Assembly: GCA_015066365.1 (NCBI GenBank)
Contig: SVON01000004.1
Span: 1 to 64,000 of the forward strand
Direction: 5' to 3'
Length of the DNA: 64,000 bases
Origin: Oscillospiraceae bacterium
Lineage (GTDB): Bacteria; Bacillota; Clostridia; Oscillospirales; Acutalibacteraceae
In this document: positions 7,349 to 17,612 of the stretch, piece by piece
Numbering within the stretch: the stretch's first letter is position 1
Layout: each line of letters begins with the position of its first letter
Made by a program: the position numbers and the translations under genes
Notes under the pieces: model-generated
Seen by the model: only the letters and a program-made list of their open reading frames with translations
What the model was told of the DNA's origin: nothing
Database searches by the model: none

Positions 7349-10300
7349 TTACTCCTTCGTATCGTCGTCAAATTTCAGACCCAGTTTCTGCTCCACCTCG
7401 CTGGCGCGCAGCTCCAACAGCTTGGAAACGCCGCGCTCCTGCATGGTGACACCATACAAGGTATCCGCCTCTTCCATCGTACCGCGACGGTGGGTGATGG
7501 CGATAAATTGGATGCGGTCGCACATACGCCGCAGATAGGCGGCGTAACGGTCCACGTTCACATCGTCCAGAGCGGCCTCTACCTCGTCCAGCACGCAGAA
7601 GGGCGAGGGAGTCACCTTAAGGATAGCGAACAACAGCGCGGTGGCGGCCAGCGCCTTTTCGCCGCCGGACAGAGCCTCCAGATTGAGGATCACCTTTCCG
7701 GGGGGCTGGATGAACATATCAATGCCGGAACCCAAAATGTCATCCGGGTCACTGAGACGCAATTCACCCTTACCGCCACCGAACAATTCGGCAAAGACGA
7801 TACCATACTGATAGTTGATCTGCTTAAAGCGCTCGATAAACACCTCGCGCATCTGCACGGTCAGATCGTTGATCTGCTTGAGCAATTCTTCCTTGGTCTG
7901 CTCTACGTCGGTAATCTGTACCTTGAGGAACTGATACCGTTCGTTGACCTCTTTATACTCCTCGATGGCATCCACGTTGACGCTGCCCAGTCCGCGGATC
8001 TTGCTCCGCAGTTCTACCACGCGGCGGTTGGCCTCGGCGGCATTCTCAATGGGCTTTGCCACCGCCTCAGCCTCCATACGGGTCAGTTCGTACTCCTCGT
8101 ACAAACGGCGGGACAGATCGTCCACCTCGCGCTTGATATGGTTGGTCTTCTCTTCCAGACGGGCCACTTCCTGACCCATCCGTTCCCGCTCATCGTTCTT
8201 CTCACGGGATTGCAGGCGCAGCTGGGTCTGACGGGCTTCACCCTCGGCACGCTTCTGCACCAAGCGGGCAATCTCATCGCCGGAAGTGGCGGCCTGCTCA
8301 CGCAGAGTCTGCGCCTGTGCCTCCTGCTCGGCGATACGGGCAGAGATCTCTTCGTTGGCCTTCTGCAACGTATCGATCTGCTGACCCAACAAAATCTTAT
8401 GACCGGCCGAATCCTGCTGACGGGAGCGAAGCTCACCGATGGTCTGCTCCAGACCCTCAATTTCTTTCTCAAAGCTGAGCACTGCCAGCTTTTGCTCGGC
8501 GATCTGCTCGGACAGATGTTCCCGCTGTTCGGACAACTGCTGACGACCACCGGTCAACTCGTTCAGTTTCTCTTCGATCTCCTGCTGCTTGGCCGTCAAA
8601 GCTTCGGTTTCAGCCGTGGCGGCCTCCATCGCCTTTTGGCAGGCGGCGGCGCGCTCGTTGAGGGTGACGATCTCGTCGGCGGCCTCTTTGGCGGCGGCGG
8701 CGTTCTGCTCCGCCTGCTCCTGCAGACGACGCACCTCGCCCTCCAGGCGGATCTTATCCTCCTGGGCGGTGGTGAGCTCGCCCCGGGCACCGGTCAGCTG
8801 AGCCTCCACCTTAACGGCATCCTGCTGTAACTGCTGGAACAGAACCTTGGCGGTTTCCAGCTTCTCCATCTCTTTCACCGTTTCCGCCTTCAGACGGTCA
8901 ATATCCGCCCGACGGGACAGAAGGCCAGCTCCCTTGACGGAGGAACCACCGGTCATGGAACCGCCGGCGTTGATCACCTGACCGTCCAGCGTCACAATAC
9001 GGAATTTATACCCGTGGCGACGGGCCATCGATACGGCATAATCCATATCCTCTGCCACAATGGTACGTCCCAACAAGGACTTGGCCACGCCGTCATACTT
9101 TTTATCATAAGTGACCAGATCGCTGGCCAGACCCACAAAGCCGGGATCGTTCTCCGGAACGTCCGACAGGACGTTGCCTTTTATGGAGGTCAGGGGCAGG
9201 AAGGTGGCGCGACCACCCTTGGTCTCACTCAAATAACGGATGCCCTTCTTGGCGTCCTCTTCCCGCTCACAGATGAGGTTCTGGGCGGCGGCACCCAGAG
9301 CGGTCTCGATGGCCAGCGCATAGGTGGCATCCGCCTGAATCAGGCGGGATACCGGGCCGAGAATGCCCTGCAGGGCACCACGCTCCGCCTGCTTGATGAT
9401 GGTACGGACAGAATGCTGGAAACCCTCCAGATTCCGCTCCATATCTTCCAGCATCTTCACGTGGCGCTGTTTCTCCTCCACGTCCAGTTTTTGCTTATCC
9501 AAAGCCTCTTTGGCGGTGTTCACCTTGGCGGAACGGTTCTGATAGCGGTACTCATAACCGGACAGAGTATTCTGCAGACTCTCCACCTTATCGGCGCAAA
9601 TCCGATAGGCTTCTTCGCTATCTTTGAGTTCTGCCGCGGCGGCATCCGCCTGCAACTGACGCAGGGTAGCCGCGGCAGTCAGCTGGGACAGGCGCATCGT
9701 GATCTCCCGCAGAGAGGACTCGTTGGTCACACCGGTGACCCGCACCTCGGACAGCTCCAGCGCCAGCGCGGCGGCATCCGCGGACAACGCCTCGATACGG
9801 TCCGAGGTCTCGTCGCTGCTCTTAGCCAACTGCTCCATCTGCTCGGTCAATTCCAGACGCTTTTGCTCGGCGTCGGTGATGGACTGACGACGACCCGCAA
9901 TCTCGTCGAACCGAGCGGCAATCTCCTCGTCAATGTGAGCGTTGCCCTCATCAGCGGCAGAGATTTCGCCCTCGATGCGCTGAACATTCTCGTTATTGTG
10001 GAAAATATCGTTGCGCAGCACCGCCACCTGGCTATCGCACTGAGCGGCCTGCTCCTCCAGCACCGAGGCGGCACGACGGATCTCGTCCATCTGCACCTCT
10101 AACTGCTGGGATTCCAGAGCAATGCGCTCCACCTCTTCGGCAAAGTCGTCAATAGAGGTGCCGGCCGACTCATACTGGATCCGGGCATTTTCCAGCTTGG
10201 CATCCAGATCCCGCAAGATACCCCGGGAATCGTTCATCGTGCGCAGCCACAGTCCGATCTCCAGCTCCTTCTTCTCGCTGGCGTATTCCAAATATTTCTT

Positions 10301-10936
10301 GGCTTTCTCCGCCTGTTTCTCCAGAGGACCCACACGATCCTCCAACTCCTGCAGAATGTCGTGCAGACGATCCAGGTTGTCCTGGGTCTTACGCAGGCTG
10401 TTCTCCGCCTTATCCTTTTTGTAACGGTACTTGGCAATACCGGCGGCCTCGTCAAAAATCTCGCGACGGTTGTTGGCGCGAGAGGTGACGATCTCATCGA
10501 TGCGGCCCTGACCGATGATGGAATAACCGTCACGACCCAAACCGGTATTCATAAACAGCATACGGATGTCTTCCAGACGGACGGTGGCACCGTTGAGCTG
10601 GTACTCACTGCCGCCGGAGCGGTAGCAGCGACGGGTGACCCGCACCTCGTCGTTGTCCATCTCCAGCATCCGGGTGGTGTTATCAATCACCAGCGATACC
10701 TCGGAGTAGCCCATGGGACGACGCTGGGCGGTACCGTTGAAAATGACATCCTCCATCTTAGAACCACGCAGGGATTTGCTGGACTGTTCGCCCAGCACCC
10801 ACTTAATAGCGTCGCTGATGTTGGATTTACCGCTACCATTAGGACCCACAACGGCGGTCATACCGTCACTGAAGGTCAATACGGTTTTATCGGGAAAGGA
10901 TTTGAATCCGTGTAATTCCAGTGCTTTTAAAACCAA
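7349..10936 (-). CDS. smc: Chromosome partition protein SMC
   Basis: A 1195-residue condensin ATPase that compacts and segregates the chromosome. The Walker A motif GPNGSGKS is at 31-38. Long coiled coils flank a hinge domain at roughly 520-660, with GSMTGGSS at its end. The C-terminal head has the ABC signature LSGGEKAL and Walker B FCVLDEVEAALDD. The start is TTG at 10936 with AGGAGG eight bases upstream, and the N-terminus VLKALELHGFKSF is that of the family. It sits in the standard order rnc-smc-ftsY. Its very GC-rich frame gives long antisense open frames that are not genes. Confidence 0.97.
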   Translation of the reverse strand: MVLKALELHGFKSFPDKTVLTFSDGMTAVVGPNGSGKSNISDAIKWVLGEQSSKSLRGSKMEDVIFNGTAQRRPMGYSEVSLVIDNTTRMLEMDNDEVRVTRRCYRSGGSEYQLNGATVRLEDIRMLFMNTGLGRDGYSIIGQGRIDEIVTSRANNRREIFDEAAGIAKYRYKKDKAENSLRKTQDNLDRLHDILQELEDRVGPLEKQAEKAKKYLEYASEKKELEIGLWLRTMNDSRGILRDLDAKLENARIQYESAGTSIDDFAEEVERIALESQQLEVQMDEIRRAASVLEEQAAQCDSQVAVLRNDIFHNNENVQRIEGEISAADEGNAHIDEEIAARFDEIAGRRQSITDAEQKRLELTEQMEQLAKSSDETSDRIEALSADAAALALELSEVRVTGVTNESSLREITMRLSQLTAAATLRQLQADAAAAELKDSEEAYRICADKVESLQNTLSGYEYRYQNRSAKVNTAKEALDKQKLDVEEKQRHVKMLEDMERNLEGFQHSVRTIIKQAERGALQGILGPVSRLIQADATYALAIETALGAAAQNLICEREEDAKKGIRYLSETKGGRATFLPLTSIKGNVLSDVPENDPGFVGLASDLVTYDKKYDGVAKSLLGRTIVAEDMDYAVSMARRHGYKFRIVTLDGQVINAGGSMTGGSSVKGAGLLSRRADIDRLKAETVKEMEKLETAKVLFQQLQQDAVKVEAQLTGARGELTTAQEDKIRLEGEVRRLQEQAEQNAAAAKEAADEIVTLNERAAACQKAMEAATAETEALTAKQQEIEEKLNELTGGRQQLSEQREHLSEQIAEQKLAVLSFEKEIEGLEQTIGELRSRQQDSAGHKILLGQQIDTLQKANEEISARIAEQEAQAQTLREQAATSGDEIARLVQKRAEGEARQTQLRLQSREKNDERERMGQEVARLEEKTNHIKREVDDLSRRLYEEYELTRMEAEAVAKPIENAAEANRRVVELRSKIRGLGSVNVDAIEEYKEVNERYQFLKVQITDVEQTKEELLKQINDLTVQMREVFIERFKQINYQYGIVFAELFGGGKGELRLSDPDDILGSGIDMFIQPPGKVILNLEALSGGEKALAATALLFAILKVTPSPFCVLDEVEAALDDVNVDRYAAYLRRMCDRIQFIAITHRRGTMEEADTLYGVTMQERGVSKLLELRASEVEQKLGLKFDDDTKE

Positions 10937-10956
10937 AGCTTTGTCCTCCTTTGGAA

Positions 10957-11634
10957 TTATTCATAGCCCATCAACTTGAGGGCTTCCCGAGCGGCTTGCT
11001 GCTCGGATTCTTTCTTGCTGCGGCCACGGCCCACACCGATGACGTTGGAATTGAGATGCACCTCGGTGACAAAGGTCTTATTGTGATCCGGGCCGGACGC
11101 GCCTGACAGGACATATTCCAACCGCTCGCCGGGATTCTGTTGGACGATCTCCTGTAAGGCGGTCTTATAATCTTTGAAGTGGCGGCGACGCTGGGTCTCC
11201 GCCTCCGGCACGATGAAACGGAGCACAAACTGCTCGGCCGGTTCCATACCGCCGTCCAGATAGATAGCGGCCAGCACCGCCTCGTACATATCCGCCAAAA
11301 TAGAGGGACGCTCCCGGCCACCGGAATGCTGCTCGCCGCGACCCAGGCGCATATACTTACCGATACCCAGTTGTTTGGAATAGGAGCACAGCGCCTTTTC
11401 GCACACCACGGCGGCGCGGAGCTTGGTCAGCTCCCCCTCGGGGCCGCGATCTTTTTCATACAAATACCGGGCGGTGATAAAACCAAGCACCGAATCGCCC
11501 AAAAACTCCAGGCGCTCATAGTGCTCACCACCGTGACCCTCGTTGGCATAAGAGGAGTGGGTCAACGCCTTTTCCAATAGGCTGACGTTTTTGAACATAT
11601 AACCGATTTCCTGCATCAGCGGGGTATAATCCAT
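10957..11634 (-). CDS. rnc: Ribonuclease III
   Basis: Double-strand-specific endoribonuclease that processes rRNA and structured mRNAs. It has 225 residues, the usual length. The RNase III domain covers about 1-150 and contains the signature ERLEFLGDSVLG near residue 41 and the second metal-site region ADMYEAVLAAIYLDGG. A double-stranded RNA-binding domain follows (about 155-224), ending SKKESEQQAAREALKLMG. The ATG has a GAGAGGAGT site upstream. Its neighbours are the acyl-carrier-like gene upstream and smc downstream. Confidence 0.96.
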   Translation of the reverse strand: MDYTPLMQEIGYMFKNVSLLEKALTHSSYANEGHGGEHYERLEFLGDSVLGFITARYLYEKDRGPEGELTKLRAAVVCEKALCSYSKQLGIGKYMRLGRGEQHSGGRERPSILADMYEAVLAAIYLDGGMEPAEQFVLRFIVPEAETQRRRHFKDYKTALQEIVQQNPGERLEYVLSGASGPDHNKTFVTEVHLNSNVIGVGRGRSKKESEQQAAREALKLMGYE

Positions 11635-11650
11635 CGTTTTGCCACTCCTC

Positions 11651-11881
11651 TCAGTTTAGTCTGTCCTCAATGTAGGCGACCACGTCCTCGACGGTCTCAA
11701 AGCCGTCCAGGGTGTCGCCATCAATAGCGATGCCGTACATCTCTTCCAGCACCAGCGCCATATGCTCCCGCTCATGAGGAGCGATATTTAAGTCATCCAG
11801 TGTGGCGGCCAGCTCTACCTCCTCCGGCTCACAGCCGAACTGAAGGCAGAACATCCGCATTAAGACGTCCAGCACTCTCAT
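11651..11881 (-). CDS. Acyl carrier protein-like protein without the phosphopantetheine serine
   Basis: A 76-residue acidic helical protein in the position usually taken by acpP (between plsX and rnc). Its fold-defining pattern matches ACP: the first helix, then a loop, then a helix ending VLEEMYGIAI, then ETVEDVVAYIEDRL. In true ACP the loop is followed by DSL, whose Ser carries 4-phosphopantetheine. Aligning from LEEMYG backwards, the Ser position falls on Pro in NIAPHE, and no Ser occurs anywhere in the protein. It therefore probably cannot carry an acyl group and may be a partner or decoy of PlsX. Its ATG overlaps the plsX stop (ATGA). Confidence 0.7.
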   Translation of the reverse strand: MRVLDVLMRMFCLQFGCEPEEVELAATLDDLNIAPHEREHMALVLEEMYGIAIDGDTLDGFETVEDVVAYIEDRLN

Positions 11882-12891
11882 TGGGCGGCGTCCTCGCTCT
11901 TTTTCTTACCCATAAACTCTTCGATCTGGGCTACCGCGCCGCTGGCGGCAAACTCAGACGCCACGCGGATGGCCGAGCAGAATCCCTCCGCCTTCGAGTT
12001 GCCGTGGGCCTTGATCACCGGGGCGTTGACGCCCAGCAATACCGCCCCGCCGTACTCGGAGGTGGACAGCTTCTTTTTCAGACTACGCAGACCGGGCATC
12101 ACCAGCATCGCGCCGATTTTGTTCCGCAGAGAGGACATAAAGGCCCCTTTCAGGTTCTTCATCAGCATATCCACGGTACCTTCCATCGTCTTCAGCAGCA
12201 CGTTACCGGAGAAGCCATCAGCCACCACCACGTCGGCCACACCGGCGGGCACATCCCGCGCCTCCACGTTGCCGATAAAGTTCAGGCCGCTCTCTTTCAG
12301 TAGCGGGAAGGTGGCCAGCTGCAGCTCGCCGCCCTTGGTATCCTCGGTACCCACATTCAGCAGACCCACGCGGGGACCGCCCTCACGGGGGAACATATGG
12401 GACATATAGATGCTTCCCATATGGGCAAACTGCACCAGCATCTCGGGGCGGCAATCGGCGTTAGCCCCGCAGTCAATGAGCATAAAAGGAGCGTCGTCGG
12501 AGGGCATAATGGGGGCCAAAGCGGGACGGGATACGCCCTTGATGCGTTTGACGATAAAGGTGCCGCCCATCAGCAGAGCGCCGGTACTGCCGGCGCTGAC
12601 CACCGCGTCACCCTTACCTTCGGCCAATAGCCGCAGAGCCACCGCCATAGAGCAATCCTTATGCTCACGGAGGATGCTCTTGGGGTGATCCTCCATGGTC
12701 ATCACGTCAGAAGCGTGCACGATCTCCATCCCATTGAGAGAAATCGCATTTTCCTGTGCCACCTGACGGATGACCTGCTCGTCACCGGTCAGAATCACCT
12801 CACAGCCGTAGGCGGTCACCGCCATCGCGGCACCTTTCAGAATTTCCAACGGGGCGTTGTCGCCACCGAACGCATCGACAATAATCTTCAT
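11878..12891 (-). CDS. plsX: Phosphate acyltransferase PlsX
   Basis: A 337-residue enzyme that makes acyl-phosphate from acyl-ACP at the start of phosphatidic acid synthesis. The N-terminus KIIVDAFGGDNAP is diagnostic, with later family motifs SAGSTGALL, PALAPIMP, LIDCGAN, LLNVGTE and VVADGFSGNVLLK. It begins directly at the trmFO stop and overlaps the ACP-like gene by four bases, so the two are probably coupled. A GAGAGAGGAT site lies six bases before the ATG. Confidence 0.95.
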   Translation of the reverse strand: MKIIVDAFGGDNAPLEILKGAAMAVTAYGCEVILTGDEQVIRQVAQENAISLNGMEIVHASDVMTMEDHPKSILREHKDCSMAVALRLLAEGKGDAVVSAGSTGALLMGGTFIVKRIKGVSRPALAPIMPSDDAPFMLIDCGANADCRPEMLVQFAHMGSIYMSHMFPREGGPRVGLLNVGTEDTKGGELQLATFPLLKESGLNFIGNVEARDVPAGVADVVVADGFSGNVLLKTMEGTVDMLMKNLKGAFMSSLRNKIGAMLVMPGLRSLKKKLSTSEYGGAVLLGVNAPVIKAHGNSKAEGFCSAIRVASEFAASGAVAQIEEFMGKKKSEDAAQ

Positions 12892-14217
12892 TTATGCATC
12901 CTCTCTCTCTAACTCCGGCATATCTGCCATCACTTTACTTAAACTTTCCAGGGCTCGCTGAGCCAAGGCTCCGTAGCGCTGTTTTTTATCCCGAATGTGG
13001 GTCTCCAAACTCGGCAGAATGCCGAAATTGGCCCCCATCGGCTGATAATCCGCGTTGGGGGTGCTCACGTGAGCCGCCAAGGCACCCAGCATGGTATCAC
13101 GGGGCAACACCAACGGTTCCTCTCCCCGCACCATCCGGCATGCGTTGAGACCCGCCAAAATCCCGGAGGCCGCCGACTCCATATACCCCTCAACACCGGT
13201 CATCTGACCGGCAAACAGCAGGGTGGGACGGCTCTTTAGCCGGAATGAGGCATCCAACAGCTCCGGGCTGTTTAGGAAGGTGTTACGGTGCATCACACCG
13301 TACCGCATAAACTCGGCGTTTTTCAGGGCGGGAATCATACCGAATACCCGCTTTTGCTCCGAAAACTTCAGGTTGGTCTGGAACCCCACCAGATTATACA
13401 GCGTCCCGGCGGCATTCTCTGCCCGTAGCTGTACCACCGCCCAGGGGCGGTGCCCGGTATGGGGATCTCGCAGGCCCACCGGCTTCATCGGGCCAAAACG
13501 GATGGAATCGCTCCCCCTTTTCGCCAGCACCTCAATGGGCATACAGCCCTCGTACACCGTCAGTTTATCAAACTCGTGGAGAGGGGCACTCTCCGCGGTG
13601 ATCAACGCCTGGTGAAAGGTCTCGTATTCCTCCTTGTTGAGGGGGCAGTTGATGTAATCCCCTTCCCCACTCTCCTCCCGGTCATAACGGGAGGCGCGAA
13701 AGGCGCTGTTCATATCCACACTCTCGGCGGTGACAATGGGGGCCGCCGCATCGTAGAAGTGAAGACCGCCACCGCAAAGTTCAGCGATGGCCTGAGCCAT
13801 CGGCTCGCTGGTCAAGGGACCGGTGGCCACGATCACCACCCCCTCCTTAGGGATGGCGGTGACCTCGCCCTGTTTGACCGTGATCAGCGGATGGGTTTTG
13901 ATCCTCTCGGTGACCGCCGCAGAAAAAGCATCCCGGTCCACCGCCAGCGCACCGCCGGCAGGTACCGCACAGTCATACGCGATAGGCACACACAGGCTAC
14001 CCAACCGCCGCATCTCCTCTTTTAACAAGCCGGCGGCGGATTCTATCCGTCGCGCCTTGAGCGAGTTGGAGCAGACCAATTCGGCAAAGCCGGTACTGCG
14101 ATGGGCCGGGGTGTACTTCTCCGGCTTCATCTCCCACAGAGTCACCGGGATGCCCTGCCGTGCCACCGCCCAGGCGGCCTCACAGCCGGCCAAGCCCGCT
14201 CCGATTACCGTTACCAT
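12892..14217 (-). CDS. trmFO: Methylenetetrahydrofolate-tRNA-(uracil-5-)-methyltransferase TrmFO
   Basis: Folate- and FAD-dependent enzyme that forms m5U54 (ribothymidine) in the tRNA T-loop. The chosen start at 14217 gives [17 protein letters not shown], where GAGLAG is the FAD Rossmann motif, and puts AAAGGAG ten bases upstream. A TTG 24 bases further upstream would place that ribosome binding site inside the gene. The protein is 441 residues. Other family pieces are [27 protein letters not shown] (shown here only in part), [25 protein letters not shown] and [16 protein letters not shown]. It follows topA by 36 bases. Confidence 0.95.
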   Translation of the reverse strand: MVTVIGAGLAGCEAAWAVARQGIPVTLWEMKPEKYTPAHRSTGFAELVCSNSLKARRIESAAGLLKEEMRRLGSLCVPIAYDCAVPAGGALAVDRDAFSAAVTERIKTHPLITVKQGEVTAIPKEGVVIVATGPLTSEPMAQAIAELCGGGLHFYDAAAPIVTAESVDMNSAFRASRYDREESGEGDYINCPLNKEEYETFHQALITAESAPLHEFDKLTVYEGCMPIEVLAKRGSDSIRFGPMKPVGLRDPHTGHRPWAVVQLRAENAAGTLYNLVGFQTNLKFSEQKRVFGMIPALKNAEFMRYGVMHRNTFLNSPELLDASFRLKSRPTLLFAGQMTGVEGYMESAASGILAGLNACRMVRGEEPLVLPRDTMLGALAAHVSTPNADYQPMGANFGILPSLETHIRDKKQRYGALAQRALESLSKVMADMPELEREDA

Positions 14218-14253
14218 ACCGGTCACGCTCCTTTCTCGCAAATCTATCTGGAT

Positions 14254-16317
14254 TTATTTTTCTTCGCCACAACCGGGGGTCAGACAGATCAGCCCGGTGC
14301 TTTTACCCTTCTTGCGGAACAGGGTCTTGCCGCAACGGGGGCACAGCTCCTTGGTAGGCTCGTTCCAGGTGGCAAAATCGCACTTGGGATAGTTGACACA
14401 ACCAAAGAACTTACGGCCTCCCTTGGACTTCTTGGCGATGATTACGCCGCCGCACTTGGGGCATACGCCGTCGGTGGACTCCACGATCCGGCGGGTGTTC
14501 TTACAGGTGGGGTAGCCGGGGCAGGCCAAGAACTTGCCGTAGCGACCGGTCTTGACCACCATACGGCGACCACACAGCTCGCAAACCTCGTCGCTCTCCA
14601 CCTCAGGCACCTTCACCTTATCCAGGTTCTCCTCGGCCTTTTTCAGCGCCACCACAAAGTCGGCGTAGAACTTATCCAACACGCGGACCCAGTTACGCTT
14701 ACCGCTTTCCACGCCGTCCAGCTGCTGCTCCATATGGGCGGTGAACTCCAGATCCACCACCTCGGGGAACTGCTCTTTCATCAACTGGGTAATGACCTCG
14801 CCCAAAGAGGTGGGCTTCAGGCTCTTGCCCTCCCGCTCTACGTACTCACGGTTGAGCACGGTGGAAACGGTGGGGGCATAGGTGGAGGGACGGCCGATGC
14901 CGTTCTCCTCCATCGCCTTGATCAACGTGGCTTCGGTATAGCGGGCCGGAGGTTGGGTATAGTGCTGGTTGCCGGTGATCTCCCGGCAGAACAGCGTGTC
15001 ACCCTGCTTGATGACCGGCAACGGCTTATTCTCGTCGCCCTGTTCGTCCTTGCCTTCTACATACAGAACGGTATGGCCGTCAAATTTGACGGTGTAACCG
15101 GAAGCCTTGAAGATATACCGACCGGCGGCAATATCCACCTGGCAGGTGTTCTGAATCTGGTCCGCCATCAGGCTGGCCATAAACCGCTCCCAGATCAGCT
15201 TATACAGCCGATACTGGTCACCGGTCAAGGAATCCTTGACCTGAGCAGGAGTCAGCGCCGGAGAGGAGGGACGGATGGCCTCGTGAGCGTCCTGGGCGCT
15301 GCTCTTCTGCTTGAACACCCGTGCCTTAGCCGGCAGATACTCGGCGCCGAACGCTTCACGGATGTAATCGTTACCGGCGCTCCGTGCCTCATCCGAGATA
15401 CGCAGAGAATCGGTACGCATATAGGTAATCAAACCGGTGGCACCGATGCCGGCAATCTCCACACCTTCGTACAATTCCTGCGCCGCCTTCATCGTCCGAC
15501 GGGAGGAGAAGTTGAGCTTGCGGTTAGCCTCCTGCTGCATGGTGGAGGTGGTAAAGGGCGGTGCGGGAGCCACGCGACGGGTGCCGGTCTTGACCGACTC
15601 GGCCACGTAGGTGGCCCCGTCCAGCTCATCCAGAATGGCTCTGGCGTCTTCCTCGGTGGACACCTTGACCTTGCCCTCGGCGGTGCCAAAGAACTTGGCC
15701 GGGAACACGCGGCCCTTCTCTGTCACAGACAGATTGGCATCCAACGTCCAATACTCCTCGCTGACAAAGTCGCGAATCTCCTGCTCCCGATCCACCACCA
15801 GGCTGACGGTGGCGGACTGAACGCGACCGGCAGACAAGCCCTTGCGCACCTTTTTCCACAGGAAGGGGCTGAGCTTGTAGCCCACGATACGGTCCAGAAT
15901 GCGGCGGGCCTGCTGCGCATCCACCAGGTTCATATCCAGCGTCCGGGGATTGGCCATACCGGCGGTGACGCCGGTCTTGGTAATCTCGTTAAACGTGACG
16001 CGGTTGGCTTTCTCCGGGGGTACCTCCAGCATCTGGGCCAGATGCCACGCAATCGCCTCACCCTCACGGTCCGGGTCGGTGGCCAGATAGATGCTGTCGC
16101 TGGCATCCGCCATCTCTTTGAGCTGACGGATCAACGCCGTCTTGCCCGGGATGTCCACGTACCGCGGCTTAAAGCCGTGATCCACGTCCACGCCCAACAA
16201 CGTCTTGGGCAGATCGCGGATGTGACCCATCGAGGCAACCACCTCAAAGTCACCGCCCAAGTATTTCTTAACGGTTTTCGCCTTTGCCGGCGACTCCATA
16301 ATCACCAATTTTGCCAT
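14254..16317 (-). CDS. topA: DNA topoisomerase I (type IA)
   Basis: Relaxes negative supercoils. It has 687 residues. The TOPRIM domain is at the N-terminus (KLVIMESPAKAKTVKKYLG; the acidic cluster is in ATDPDREGEAIAWHL). The active-site tyrosine is in GLITYMRTDS near residue 295. Three C-terminal tetracysteine zinc ribbons follow: CELCGRR..CPGYPTC, CPKCGG..CVNYPKC, and CPRCGK..CLTPGC. An AAAGGAAGG site lies seven bases before the ATG. It is downstream of dprA, the standard dprA-topA-trmFO order of Firmicutes. Confidence 0.97.
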   Translation of the reverse strand: MAKLVIMESPAKAKTVKKYLGGDFEVVASMGHIRDLPKTLLGVDVDHGFKPRYVDIPGKTALIRQLKEMADASDSIYLATDPDREGEAIAWHLAQMLEVPPEKANRVTFNEITKTGVTAGMANPRTLDMNLVDAQQARRILDRIVGYKLSPFLWKKVRKGLSAGRVQSATVSLVVDREQEIRDFVSEEYWTLDANLSVTEKGRVFPAKFFGTAEGKVKVSTEEDARAILDELDGATYVAESVKTGTRRVAPAPPFTTSTMQQEANRKLNFSSRRTMKAAQELYEGVEIAGIGATGLITYMRTDSLRISDEARSAGNDYIREAFGAEYLPAKARVFKQKSSAQDAHEAIRPSSPALTPAQVKDSLTGDQYRLYKLIWERFMASLMADQIQNTCQVDIAAGRYIFKASGYTVKFDGHTVLYVEGKDEQGDENKPLPVIKQGDTLFCREITGNQHYTQPPARYTEATLIKAMEENGIGRPSTYAPTVSTVLNREYVEREGKSLKPTSLGEVITQLMKEQFPEVVDLEFTAHMEQQLDGVESGKRNWVRVLDKFYADFVVALKKAEENLDKVKVPEVESDEVCELCGRRMVVKTGRYGKFLACPGYPTCKNTRRIVESTDGVCPKCGGVIIAKKSKGGRKFFGCVNYPKCDFATWNEPTKELCPRCGKTLFRKKGKSTGLICLTPGCGEEK

Positions 16318-16353
16318 TTAGGAACCTTCCTTTCTATGTCAAGAGCAAACTCA

Positions 16354-17592
16354 TTATCCACCACGTTTGTATTGCTGACCGGCCCCGTTTTGGGCACAGC
16401 CATACATCTCCAGTTCGGTCAGCGCCGCCAGCAGAGCCGGTATCGGCATCCCCGCCGCCACCGCCAGTTCATCCACCGGCATAAAGCGATCGGTCAGCGC
16501 CGCATACACCTGCCGTGCCGCCGGAGAGGCGGTATCCGGGCAAGGAACAGGGGCTGTTTCTTCTGCCGGCGGATCCGGCAGCGCGATCTGCTTTTTCTCC
16601 TTCTTGGATTCTTTTCTGCGGCGAAGTTTTGACCGTTTTTCCGGTTTTTTCGGCGGTGCCGTTTTACGCCCCTCGATTTCCTGCTGCACCGTTTCTGCCT
16701 GCTCCAAATCCAGCACGCCGGGGTACAGCGGTGCATAGTCCCGCAGGATATCGGTAGCCCGGATCACCAAGGTGGCACCTTTTTGTATTTCGATGTGGGC
16801 ACCGTCGTGCAAACGACCGGACAAAGCACCGGGCAGAGCGAACAGCTCACGGTTCTGCTCCCGGGCCAAGCGGGCCGAGATACGGGCACCGCTCCGTTTG
16901 GGCGTTTCTGCCAGGCACACCGCCTGGCTCAGACCCACCATCAGGCGGTTGCGCACGTGAAAATCACACTGATAGGGTTCATCCGGCGGAAACTCAGACA
17001 ACAATAATCCGCCCCGTTCCACCACCTGACGCCGCAGGTCGGTATTCTCGACCGGATAGTTCTCGTTCAGCGGGCAGGCCATACACACAATGGTGATACC
17101 GCCTGCCGCCAAAGCTCCGCTGTGAGCGGCAGCGTCAATGCCCACGGCACCGCCGCTGACCACCACCATACCACCCGCCGCCAAACCGGCGGATAGAGCA
17201 TACGCCTCCTGGCATCCGTTGTGGCTGGCGTGGCGGGTTCCCACCACGGCCACCGCCGGGGTGGTATCCAGATCCGGCATCGTGCCCCGGGCATACAGCG
17301 CCGCAGGACAGCCGGTCATATGCCGCAAAGCCAGAGGATACAGCGCATCCTCCGGGGTGAGCACCCAATCCCCCATCTCCAACACCCGATCCAGGATCCG
17401 GTGGGCGGTGTCCAGGGATTTATCCGAAAGGCGACGGCAAAGATCATCCTTGATACCGGACTTTTTCAGCGTTTCAGGGGTAGCCTCATAAACGGTACGG
17501 GCGTGACCGAAGGCATCCAGAAGATCGCCCACAGCCTTACTGCCGTAGGGCAGCACCTGCTGTAACCATATCCAGTACAAACGGCTGTCCAT
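16354..17592 (-). CDS. dprA: DNA-processing protein DprA
   Basis: Rossmann-fold protein that loads RecA on incoming single-stranded DNA during transformation. The start at 17592 (MDSRLYWIWLQQ, 412 residues) has AGGGGGGCGGAGG upstream; a GTG further up would overlap the preceding gene. The N-terminal helical region is followed by the core with VGTRHAS, VVSGGAVGIDAAAHSGAL, NRLMVGLS and GARISARLAREQ. A basic linker (PPKKPEKRSKLRRRKE) leads to a C-terminal winged-helix-like domain. comF-like and recD2 genes are also in the window, but no late competence operon is. Confidence 0.95.
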   Translation of the reverse strand: MDSRLYWIWLQQVLPYGSKAVGDLLDAFGHARTVYEATPETLKKSGIKDDLCRRLSDKSLDTAHRILDRVLEMGDWVLTPEDALYPLALRHMTGCPAALYARGTMPDLDTTPAVAVVGTRHASHNGCQEAYALSAGLAAGGMVVVSGGAVGIDAAAHSGALAAGGITIVCMACPLNENYPVENTDLRRQVVERGGLLLSEFPPDEPYQCDFHVRNRLMVGLSQAVCLAETPKRSGARISARLAREQNRELFALPGALSGRLHDGAHIEIQKGATLVIRATDILRDYAPLYPGVLDLEQAETVQQEIEGRKTAPPKKPEKRSKLRRRKESKKEKKQIALPDPPAEETAPVPCPDTASPAARQVYAALTDRFMPVDELAVAAGMPIPALLAALTELEMYGCAQNGAGQQYKRGG

Positions 17593-17612
17593 CCTCCGCC
17601 CCCCTATCTGTG

